Source: Candidatus Hydrogenedentota bacterium
GTDB taxonomy: Bacteria; Hydrogenedentota; Hydrogenedentia; Hydrogenedentales; SLHB01
Assembly (NCBI GenBank): GCA_023384315.1
Contig: JAHDWY010000132.1
Location: forward strand, 1-9,101
Length of the DNA stretch: 9,101 nucleotides
Direction: 5' to 3'
Part shown: positions 1 to 6,071 of the stretch, in pieces
Position numbering within the stretch: position 1 is the first letter of the stretch
How the letters are laid out: every line of letters begins with the position of its first letter
Made by a program: the position numbers and the translations under genes
Notes under the pieces: generated by a model
What the model was told of the DNA's origin: nothing
The model's input: the letters and a program-made list of their open reading frames with translations, nothing else
The model's database searches: none

Positions 1-1296
1 CATCCGATGTATCGGTTCCGAGAGCGCGTCTCGCCGGGCGCCAATCGCATGTTTGTACTGGGCGAGACAAACCTCGAGCAGGTCCTTTACGGGAACGCTT
101 CGCCGGATCAGATTCGCAAACCCTGCCGCCGAATCGCGGCCGACCGCATGCCGCGCGTCCGATGGCCGCGCATCGTCATACGGCGGCACGAACGACACGC
201 CATTCTTCCAAAGGTAGAGGATGGCCAGCCCGATCAGCGACCAGAACACGCCGTAGAGACCATAGACACGCATGAGCGTCATGATGCCGGGTGCGCGCGC
301 GACGCCATGGACCGATTCCTCGAACACGATACGATTGTGCGGGCCGATGAGCCACGCCAACAGAGCCGGATGGCGCTCCTTCTGAAGCGCCTCGTTGCTC
401 AAGAAATACGAATCCGAGACGAATACCATGGTGCCTGCGCCGAAGGGGCGTTCGACGATCAGCGGTTTCTCGTCGCGGGCGTAGATTGTCTTCCATTCCT
501 CGCTGAGCTCGTCGAACCAAATTACATTGTGCCACGTCACAGACTCGGGCAGCGCAATATCCGCGACGCGCGTGGCTGTGTGCGCTTTCATCCGGTTTAA
601 ATCGTCAACCTGGACGGTGTCGAACTCCAAGCGGACGCCCCACCGCTCGGGGATGTTGATTCGGGCATAGAGTGCATCGTAGGGATCGCGTGAATCCGTA
701 TCTTCGGTGAAGGGTCCGTTATCAGATTGATCGGACCGATCGGGCCGATCGGTCGGATCAGTCGGAACGGTCGGCTCTTCAGTCTCCGACTCCTCTTCAT
801 CGTCTGGTTCCTCGGGCGCCTCGACGGCTTCCTCTTCGCCGGTGCGGCGGTCGCGCATGCGCTCGATACGTTCCTCCCGGGCCTCCCAAATCTCATATAC
901 TTCGCGAAGATCCTCGTGCGTGGGTTCAAACGCCACGACGACGCGCCCGCCGCGTTGCAGGATCTGCTCCATACCTTGCGCGATTTCAATGGGCATGTGA
1001 TCCGGGTCGTACGCATTGACACCGAGAAACAGCCACGTGGATTCGAGATTGCCCGTCGCCTTTGCTACGGAATCCCGGGAGAACGGTTCCATGTGGCGCT
1101 GAACACTCACGCCGGGTACGGCAGACAAGGACTCGTACAAGGCCCGCGTGCCCACGGGGTCCGCGCGCAACGACGAATACGGCGGATAGACGTCGCCCCG
1201 GGCAAACTGGAGGACATACAACTCCACCACGCCGTAGCCGAAGGCCACGAACAGCGCCAGAATCGCCAGATTGATCCATTTACGGCTTTTCGGCAA
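1..1296 (-). CDS. DUF4350 domain membrane protein (3' end beyond the window)
   Basis: I recognise a DUF4350 protein; its biochemical role is unknown. The window shows 432 codons with no stop, so the C-terminus is cut off. A transmembrane helix covers about residues 7-27 and is followed by the family hallmark YPPYSSLRADPVGTRALYE from residue 37. A GGRVVVAFEP strand follows at about 120. The FGAGTMVFVSDSYFLSNEAL block lies at 286-305, a second helix at about 344-363, and a soluble tail after it. The middle of the domain carries a strongly acidic linker (about 150-174) followed by a nine-base tandem repeat (175-192). No ATG exists in this frame near the start. I chose TTG at 1296, preceded at nine bases by AGGA and overlapping the DUF4129 stop by 17 bp. 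This is the last visible gene of the six-gene operon. Family members usually neighbour MoxR and DUF58 genes, which would lie left of position 1. Confidence 0.85.
   Translation of the reverse strand, partial: MPKSRKWINLAILALFVAFGYGVVELYVLQFARGDVYPPYSSLRADPVGTRALYESLSAVPGVSVQRHMEPFSRDSVAKATGNLESTWLFLGVNAYDPDHMPIEIAQGMEQILQRGGRVVVAFEPTHEDLREVYEIWEAREERIERMRDRRTGEEEAVEAPEEPDDEEESETEEPTVPTDPTDRPDRSDQSDNGPFTEDTDSRDPYDALYARINIPERWGVRLEFDTVQVDDLNRMKAHTATRVADIALPESVTWHNVIWFDELSEEWKTIYARDEKPLIVERPFGAGTMVFVSDSYFLSNEALQKERHPALLAWLIGPHNRIVFEESVHGVARAPGIMTLMRVYGLYGVFWSLIGLAILYLWKNGVSFVPPYDDARPSDARHAVGRDSAAGFANLIRRSVPVKDLLEVCLAQYKHAIGARRDALSEPIHRM
721..774 (-). repeat. Six-unit 9-nt in-frame tandem repeat in the DUF4350 gene
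   Basis: On the coding strand six consecutive 9-mers read CCGACCGTT, CCGACTGAT, CCGACCGAT, CGGCCCGAT, CGGTCCGAT and CAATCTGAT. The consensus is C-C/G-G-N-C-C-G-A-T. The units are in frame and encode PTV PTD PTD RPD RSD QSD (residues 175-192). They directly extend a Glu/Asp-rich linker. Because the unit is a multiple of three, copy-number change would lengthen or shorten the linker without breaking the frame. The central GATCGG elements are also self-complementary. Confidence 0.85.
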
Positions 1297-3052
1297 GAGC
1301 CCGCATCCTGTTCTGGTTTTCGTCAAAGGTTCGGACCAGTTCGGGTCCGGCCTCGTGACGGCCGTACCATACCCGTTCAAACAGCAGTACGTTCTTCGAG
1401 AAAATGTCCAGAATCTCCGGCTCCGCGTGCGCGCGCCTCGCCAGTTCGCGCAGATACTCCCGGTTGGACTTGTACTTCGCAACGCGGATCATCTCGTTGC
1501 GGGCGAGCAGCGCCAGCCCCGCCAGGAAAAACGCGCGCATGGCGAGCCGCCATTCGCCTTTCTCCATCAACTCCCGCGCCAGGGCCAGCCAGCCGTCCTC
1601 CGGCAGGGCGTCCGCGACCACGTCCTCCGACTCGATATCGGGAACCTGCAAGACCGGCTGGGCCTCCATTTCCACCGTGGGAAGGCGGCGGCGTTGCCAG
1701 GCCCGGAAGAGTGCAATCGCAAGCACAATGGCGAGCACGGCGATCAGTCCATACATCGTCCAGAGCGGCGCGCCGCGCCACCGGCCCCATGACGCATCCG
1801 GCGCCTCGCCGGTACGGTCGGGAAACCAACTTCTGATCCAGTCCCAAAGAGATCGTAGCCAACCCCGAACAGTCCGGAGCATGTTCGACATCTTCTGCTC
1901 GACCCATTCCATGACCACGGTGAGCATGCTCTTTTCCTCGTTGGGATCGATCTCGCGGTCCAGCCGCCACGCGTATTCGCGCTGCTGCAACACCCGGTCG
2001 ATGGACTCGCTCAGGTCGTCCGGAGACACCGCGGTTTCCTGGGCGTGCGCCAACGGTGCAGCGGCGAAAGCAAGCAAACCGATTCCCAGCACCAGCAGAA
2101 CCTGCAGGCCGCGTTGCGCAGCGTCGCGCACGATCCGGCGCAGACCGACCTTCAGATCCTCGCCCGTTTGCAACGACTCGCCCTGAAAGCACCGCATGGC
2201 GTAGGCCGTCTTCTGCACGGGATCGAGGATGAGGTAGACGATGGCGCAGACAATAGCGTAGAACGTGGAATCGCCGATGCCCCATCCCATGGCGAGCACA
2301 TTCTCGATACCGAAGACCCTTTCGAGAATCGCAGGCACCTGGCCGATCAGCGCGCCGGTGTTCACCGCAAGCATGATTCCCAGGGGACTGAACGGGACCA
2401 TAAGGGCCGTGAACAACATCGTGTAGACGCTGAGCAGGCCACTGGTCCACATCGGCGTGGTAGCTTCGGCAACGGGACTGATCACGAGGATCAGCGCCGC
2501 CGCCATTACCATTAGCCCTGGGCTGAGTAGCCAGACCAGCGCGCTGCATTGACGCGGCCACAGTTTCATCTGCCGATACGCACGGCCGCATAATTTCCCA
2601 AGGTCTGCGTCGTCGCCATCGCCCAGCACCGTCACATTCTGATACCAGCCCTGAACCCAGATGTACGGGAGAACGGTCATCATCGCCGCAGGCAGCACGA
2701 GCAGGCCGGTGGACTGAAGAATCGTCTGCGTCACCACGACTCTTCCCACGCGGCGAACGGTCCAGGGGGGCGGGCTGTCATCGCACAATCGGGCACGCAC
2801 GAGCGTGCCGAACACCGATTGCCACGTCTTCATCCATGCGAAGAGAACGGCCAGCCCCAGCGCGCCGCCGACGGACCGGTATTCGGAATAGGCGCCCTTA
2901 CTCATGTCGACCCAGAAGTAAAGCAGCGCGAGCACGAAAGGCAACGCGCCGGCGTAATACGCCCCGAGCACGTAGAGCGGAGAGGTGCGCAGCAGATGCA
3001 CCGACTCTTCGATGATTTCGAGCGCGGGCGCGCCTTGGGTGCGGCGTTTCAT
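1280..3052 (-). CDS. DUF4129 protein with extra polytopic N-terminal half
   Basis: This is a 590-aa membrane protein. The C-terminal part is a DUF4129 domain (about 485-588). It carries the family core RAFFLAGLALLARNEMIR, then KSNREYLRELARR and FERVWYGRHEAGPELV. A transmembrane helix lies just before it (about 432-450). The N-terminal 300 residues are an unrelated polytopic region with helices near 28-47, 62-78, 112-135, 172-193, 205-233 and 262-277. Between the two halves, residues 315-338 read like a signal peptide ending PLAHAQE. I chose ATG 3052 (MKRRT) because it forms an ATGA overlap with the upstream stop and has GGGAGG five bases away. The longer in-frame start at 3079 would lie inside the upstream gene. 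DUF4129 proteins occur in MoxR/DUF58/DUF4350 clusters and have no assigned reaction. The overlap on both sides implies translational coupling within the operon. Confidence 0.85.
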   Translation of the reverse strand: MKRRTQGAPALEIIEESVHLLRTSPLYVLGAYYAGALPFVLALLYFWVDMSKGAYSEYRSVGGALGLAVLFAWMKTWQSVFGTLVRARLCDDSPPPWTVRRVGRVVVTQTILQSTGLLVLPAAMMTVLPYIWVQGWYQNVTVLGDGDDADLGKLCGRAYRQMKLWPRQCSALVWLLSPGLMVMAAALILVISPVAEATTPMWTSGLLSVYTMLFTALMVPFSPLGIMLAVNTGALIGQVPAILERVFGIENVLAMGWGIGDSTFYAIVCAIVYLILDPVQKTAYAMRCFQGESLQTGEDLKVGLRRIVRDAAQRGLQVLLVLGIGLLAFAAAPLAHAQETAVSPDDLSESIDRVLQQREYAWRLDREIDPNEEKSMLTVVMEWVEQKMSNMLRTVRGWLRSLWDWIRSWFPDRTGEAPDASWGRWRGAPLWTMYGLIAVLAIVLAIALFRAWQRRRLPTVEMEAQPVLQVPDIESEDVVADALPEDGWLALARELMEKGEWRLAMRAFFLAGLALLARNEMIRVAKYKSNREYLRELARRAHAEPEILDIFSKNVLLFERVWYGRHEAGPELVRTFDENQNRMRALAEKP

Positions 3053-3375
3053 TCTTCCTCCCAGTCGTCGACGACCCACAGCGAATTAAAATGCGTCGTG
3101 GATGGCACGTTCAGGAGGGCTTGGCCCATCAGAAAAAAGAACACCCAAAGCAATACGAGGCACACGAAAAACTGCGCGCCGCGCCACACGGCAAACAGCC
3201 GTTTCGATCCCGTGGACTTCTCGTCGGCCAGCTTTCGCAGGCATGAAGCGCAGATCATCCGGTCTTCATGCTCGGTCACACACTCGCGGCAGTAGAACCT
3301 GCGGCATTCCGGGCATCGCGCGACCGCCTCGCGAAGCGCGTGGTTGAGGCATCGTTGTTGTGCCAGAGTGGACAC
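3049..3375 (-). CDS. Small B-box-like zinc-finger, single-helix membrane protein
   Basis: This 108-aa protein has an N-terminal zinc-binding module made of C9, H12, C21, C24, C29, C32, C42 and C45, with spacing C-x2-H-x8-C-x2-C-x4-C-x2-C-x9-C-x2-C. A basic stretch follows, then one transmembrane helix (about 65-86) and a short acidic tail ending DDWEEE. The topology rule (K/R before the helix) suggests the finger is cytosolic. Such fingers usually mediate protein contacts; no catalytic motif is visible. The start is GTG at 3375, with AGGAG six bases upstream, three bases after the previous stop. Its stop overlaps the DUF4129 start as ATGA. The finger matches that of the protein at 4440-5036 in spacing and in several residues. 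Similar fingers occur at the N-terminus of some rhomboid-like proteins, but no protease domain is present here. Confidence 0.8.
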   Translation of the reverse strand: MSTLAQQRCLNHALREAVARCPECRRFYCRECVTEHEDRMICASCLRKLADEKSTGSKRLFAVWRGAQFFVCLVLLWVFFFLMGQALLNVPSTTHFNSLWVVDDWEEE

Positions 3376-3378
3376 GGC

Positions 3379-4440
3379 CTACTCCTGCTCCGGCGCAGCG
3401 ACGGGGTTCTGTGTACCCATCGCGGTTTCGCGCCGGGTGCGATTCCGGTAGTCCCAGAGCATACGAAATCCGAACACGCTCAAGATGATGTCGAACACGA
3501 TGGAAATGGCGCTGACAATTTGCCGCAGCCGCATCTGCAGGGTTTCGATTCCCGGCGGGATATCCTCGCCACCCATCTCGGCGCCGATTTGATTGACAAA
3601 CATGAAGGCATAGTAAAACAAGACCACGAGACAGACATACACAAAAGTAACCCACGTCACATTTCGCAGTTGCCGGGGAATCGTGCTGTTGATTTGTTTG
3701 ACCAACGCAGCCACCGTGAGCCCGATCACGAGCACGAGCATCAGCAGTCCAAGCGGCACGGGGATCATCTGCGGTTGAATCAGGGCGACGAGGCTGACCG
3801 CCGCATCGACAATCAGTGCGGAAAAGAGGGCCGCATGGACCGTCCCTGCGTCCTGGCGTAAGGGATGCCGGCCGGAATGATTTGGCGCCGCTCCGGCAGC
3901 GGACGCCATTCTTGGCTCGGACAAACGCCCTTGCGTACGGCTCAGTTCGTCCAATTGCGCATCGGCGAGCCGGCCCCCTTGCGCTGCTTCAATGAGCGGG
4001 CGGAGCTGTTCAAGCGCGCGCCGGGCGGTTCGAATGCGCCCCAGAGCGTAAAGTTCCTCACAGTTCACGGCGGTGTACAAATAACAGCGGCAGGTCGGGC
4101 CGAGAAGAATGTTCACGAAGAACAACAGGATCCACACGATCCCGATGCCCCCGACGATAGCCGTTGGCAACGGCGTCCAATCCAGGAGCACATAGCCGAG
4201 CACGGCCCAAAGCGCGAAAAAACCGGCCAGGATCGCGAGGATGACGCCCAACAATACGCCCAGGGACGACCGCGTCACAGTAATCGCTTGAATGTCCTGG
4301 AAGTAGAACCGTTTGTAGCGTTCGGTCAGGAACTGCGACGCAATCACGAGAATGTGATCCGTCCCCAACCATAGACGTTGCGACACGAATCGTCGCACCG
4401 AGCCGCCCGTAACGCGTCTATACGTGTGCTCGCCCGCCAT
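3379..4440 (-). CDS. Polytopic membrane protein with PH-like N-terminal segment
   Basis: This 353-aa protein has no firm family assignment. Residues 22-60 (LWLGTDHILVIASQFLTERY, then KRFYFQDIQAITVTR) resemble the strands of bacterial PH-like domains, with the FQDIQAI pattern typical of them. Two helices (about 60-82 and 93-113) follow. Next comes a cytosolic loop holding the CRCYLYTAVNCEELYALGR motif (118-136) and a charged, low-complexity linker (140-200). Four further helices lie near 203-222, 226-248, 262-283 and 306-327, and the tail is charged. Its start overlaps the previous stop by one base (TAATG), with GGAGG ten bases upstream. Its stop is three bases before the next GTG start. The context implies a subunit of the same membrane assembly as the RDD and DUF4129 proteins. 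The PH-like call is made by eye and is moderate. Confidence 0.75.
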   Translation of the reverse strand: MAGEHTYRRVTGGSVRRFVSQRLWLGTDHILVIASQFLTERYKRFYFQDIQAITVTRSSLGVLLGVILAILAGFFALWAVLGYVLLDWTPLPTAIVGGIGIVWILLFFVNILLGPTCRCYLYTAVNCEELYALGRIRTARRALEQLRPLIEAAQGGRLADAQLDELSRTQGRLSEPRMASAAGAAPNHSGRHPLRQDAGTVHAALFSALIVDAAVSLVALIQPQMIPVPLGLLMLVLVIGLTVAALVKQINSTIPRQLRNVTWVTFVYVCLVVLFYYAFMFVNQIGAEMGGEDIPPGIETLQMRLRQIVSAISIVFDIILSVFGFRMLWDYRNRTRRETAMGTQNPVAAPEQE

Positions 4441-5036
4441 TAGCGCATAGCCTCCATGACGATCATCGTGACGAACAGACCAACGGTGGTCAGTTGCAGG
4501 ACGCTCAGGACGAACGCAACCACAAATCGCCAGCGTATGGGACGCACCGGACCCAAGGGGGTGCTCCAGTGCCGAAGCGTCACGAACATGGCGGCAGGCG
4601 CCGTGAAGATGACGAAGTAGATCATCGGGATGAAAAAGACGATGGGAAGCAGCGAAAGGCCCAACGCCAGCCGATCGTAGCGCATGCGCTCGTTTTCGAG
4701 CTGCTCCATCTTGCCCTTGGTCTTTCCAGCCTCGATGCAGTAAGGGCAGATGTGCTGGTTATTGAATTCGATATCGCACAGTGCGCACAAAAATCGGCCG
4801 CAGACGTCGCACGGAACCACAGCCTTCTTGCCGGCGTGATAGAAGCAACTGCTTTCGTCGTCAAAGAGAATCCGTTCCCCGGAGTGGCCCGCGGTCCGTT
4901 CGCGAAAGAGAGCCGGAAAGGCGGCCGCTTCGATCGGCGCGCCGCATTGCGCGCACGGCACCGGCGCCGGCCCGTTCACCGCCTCGACCGGAACCGGCGT
5001 GTCGCATGTGCCGCATGTGAGAACCGCTGCCTGCAT
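4440..5036 (-). CDS. Zinc-ribbon and B-box-like finger membrane protein
   Basis: This 198-aa protein carries two zinc-binding modules and then a membrane anchor. The first is a zinc ribbon with C8, C11, C28 and C31. The second is a B-box-like finger with C64, H67, C76, C79, C84, C87, C97 and C100. A charged helical stretch (105-122) leads to two transmembrane helices (about 123-155 including a hydrophobic hairpin, and 170-194). Lysine- and arginine-rich residues before the first helix suggest cytosolic fingers. No enzymatic motif is seen; a protein-binding or scaffold role is inference. ATG 5036 lies 10 bp after the RDD gene stop, behind a weak GGCGAG site, and its stop overlaps the next start. 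The finger spacing is identical to that of the protein at 3049-3375, so the operon carries two related copies. Confidence 0.8.
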   Translation of the reverse strand: MQAAVLTCGTCDTPVPVEAVNGPAPVPCAQCGAPIEAAAFPALFRERTAGHSGERILFDDESSCFYHAGKKAVVPCDVCGRFLCALCDIEFNNQHICPYCIEAGKTKGKMEQLENERMRYDRLALGLSLLPIVFFIPMIYFVIFTAPAAMFVTLRHWSTPLGPVRPIRWRFVVAFVLSVLQLTTVGLFVTMIVMEAMR

Positions 5037-5046
5037 TTGCTCGCCG

Positions 5047-5811
5047 TTAGATGCGGATGACGCGTGTATCGCAGATATGATCGTGCAACCCGCGTTTCTC
5101 GTCGTCGAACGCCACGATGATGACGCCGATATAGCAGATTAGATAGCTCAAGTACTTCGCCCAATGGCGCCCAAAGGCCCGGAGGTACGTGAGCGAGTCG
5201 CCATCCGACCGAACGACCTTGATTCCGCAGACCATCTTGCCCGGGGTCTGCCCCATCTTTCCGATGAAGTACGTCTCGTACGCCATGGGGATCGCAAAGC
5301 TCAGAAGATAAAGCAACGCGATCAGCAGCCCAACCACGGGGTTCACAGTATCGGAGTCCATCGACGTGACAAGTAGTTGAATCAGGATGGATATGATCAT
5401 ATTGGGAACGAACAGGATGATGCCGTCAATGATCGCCGCACCGACGCGGATCCAGAATCCGGCGTATTCCATGGCCCCACCGACGAGGCCACCTTCTTTG
5501 AGCTGCTGGAAGAATATGGGCTTGCATTCCGCGCAGATATAGCTGCCCTGATATTCGATTACTTCCTCGGATGGAAACGTCCGGCCACACGAGGAGCATA
5601 CGGTCATAGGGGACGCGGAAAACTCGTGAGGCTGCGGCACCGACCCCGCCGGAGTCTGCCCCGCAACGGAACCGTAGGGCGCCCAGTTTTGCATGCCTTC
5701 CCGCCACACCAGGGTCTCCGCGGTAATTGAACCTTGGTGGACCAGTTGCTGAAAGGCCTCGTCCGAGAGCGGACCGACTCGTTCATCTCCCTGCGCGTAG
5801 TACCATGCAAT
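5047..5811 (-). CDS. GYF_2 + zinc ribbon + RDD family membrane protein
   Basis: This 254-aa protein has three parts. Residues 3-46 form a GYF_2 (DUF4339) domain, with WYYAQ at 3-7, VGPLS at 12-16 and LVWREGMQNWAP at 34-45. A CxxC-x17-CxxC zinc ribbon uses C72, C75, C93 and C96. An RDD domain follows (about 119-252), with R122 and D129 in the first helix, GQTPGKMVCGIKV at 187-199 and DDEKRGLHDHICDT near the end. RDD proteins are integral membrane proteins with mostly unassigned roles; some have been linked to ion transport. The first conventional start, GTG 5709, would cut the GYF_2 domain in two. Upstream in frame there is no ATG, GTG or TTG before a TGA. I therefore place the start at ATT 5811-5809, with AAGGGG eight bases upstream. 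A sequencing error changing ATG to ATT is the alternative. It is the first gene of the leftward operon. Confidence 0.85.
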   Translation of the reverse strand: MAWYYAQGDERVGPLSDEAFQQLVHQGSITAETLVWREGMQNWAPYGSVAGQTPAGSVPQPHEFSASPMTVCSSCGRTFPSEEVIEYQGSYICAECKPIFFQQLKEGGLVGGAMEYAGFWIRVGAAIIDGIILFVPNMIISILIQLLVTSMDSDTVNPVVGLLIALLYLLSFAIPMAYETYFIGKMGQTPGKMVCGIKVVRSDGDSLTYLRAFGRHWAKYLSYLICYIGVIIVAFDDEKRGLHDHICDTRVIRI

Positions 5812-5819
5812 GTCGAATT

Positions 5820-5825
5820 CCCCTT
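5820..5825 (-). promoter_or_regulatory. Ribosome binding site supporting an ATT start
   Basis: The minus strand reads AAGGGG followed by eight bases and then ATT GCA TGG TAC. It is the best Shine-Dalgarno match in this leader. The spacing fits ATT at 5811 as initiator and no ATG in the same frame. The nearest ATG (5807) is in another frame and meets a stop after seven codons. Confidence 0.6.
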
Positions 5826-5982
5826 GTAGACCCGTAGCCCTGCTTCAAATCAGAAAGAACGAGGACACTAACCTGTTGTGTGAACGGAGTTCCGTGTGTT
5901 CTCAGTCTATCTGCCCAAGAAAGGCAATTGTCCCCAAGTGCCCCGTCCAGTGTAACTGCTTCACATACTACACGTTCCGATA

Positions 5983-5992
5983 TCTGGCCAGA
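5983..5992. promoter_or_regulatory. Palindrome over the -10/start region, possible operator
   Basis: TCTGGCCAGA is a perfect 10-bp inverted repeat overlapping the -10 box and the expected transcription start. Its position would suit a repressor site. It is short enough to occur by chance and no regulator gene is nearby, so the call is weak. Confidence 0.2.
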
Positions 5993-6018
5993 ATAGACGA
6001 ACGCAGGTCCCTTCTCAA
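5990..6018 (-). promoter_or_regulatory. Sigma70-type promoter of the six-gene operon
   Basis: On the minus strand TTGAGA (6018-6013) and TATTCT (5995-5990) are separated by exactly 17 bp. Each matches the E. coli-type consensus in four of six positions, including the key TTGA of the -35 box and TA...T of the -10 box. Transcription would start near 5983, giving a leader of about 170 nt before the RDD gene. It sits in the only sizeable gap of the window, just upstream of the operon. Assignment is by pattern alone. Confidence 0.5.
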
Positions 6019-6071
6019 CCGGCCTGCATCATATCATGCCGCGCCGCGCCCGGAAAATGGAATCACGCGGC

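Larger units (their letters stand above)
5812..6071. other. Intergenic region between the two transcription units
   Basis: This 260-bp gap follows the stop of the glycosidase-like gene and precedes the RDD gene. It contains the candidate promoter (5990-6018), the palindrome at 5983-5992, a second inverted repeat ACGGA-GT-TCCGT (5884-5895), and the AAGGGG site. I see no convincing intrinsic terminator for the upstream gene. A GCGGC/GCCGC hairpin overlaps its stop codon, but no T-run follows. The open frame on the plus strand here has no coding character. Confidence 0.6.

Noticed and set aside
727..1836. Long plus-strand open frame of 369 codons
   Set aside because: It lies antisense to the DUF4350 and DUF4129 genes, which have clear family motifs. 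Its translation is Arg/Pro/Ala-rich with no domain, and there is no ribosome binding site. Long antisense frames are expected in GC-rich coding sequence.
1377..2591. Minus-strand open frame of 404 codons inside the DUF4129 gene
   Set aside because: It is another frame of the same strand with Arg/Gly-rich translation. The overlapping 590-aa frame has the DUF4129 motifs and the ATGA coupling.
3053..3079. Upstream start extending the DUF4129 protein by nine residues
   Set aside because: The ATG at 3052 has GGGAGG at ideal spacing and a standard ATGA overlap; the upstream start has neither.
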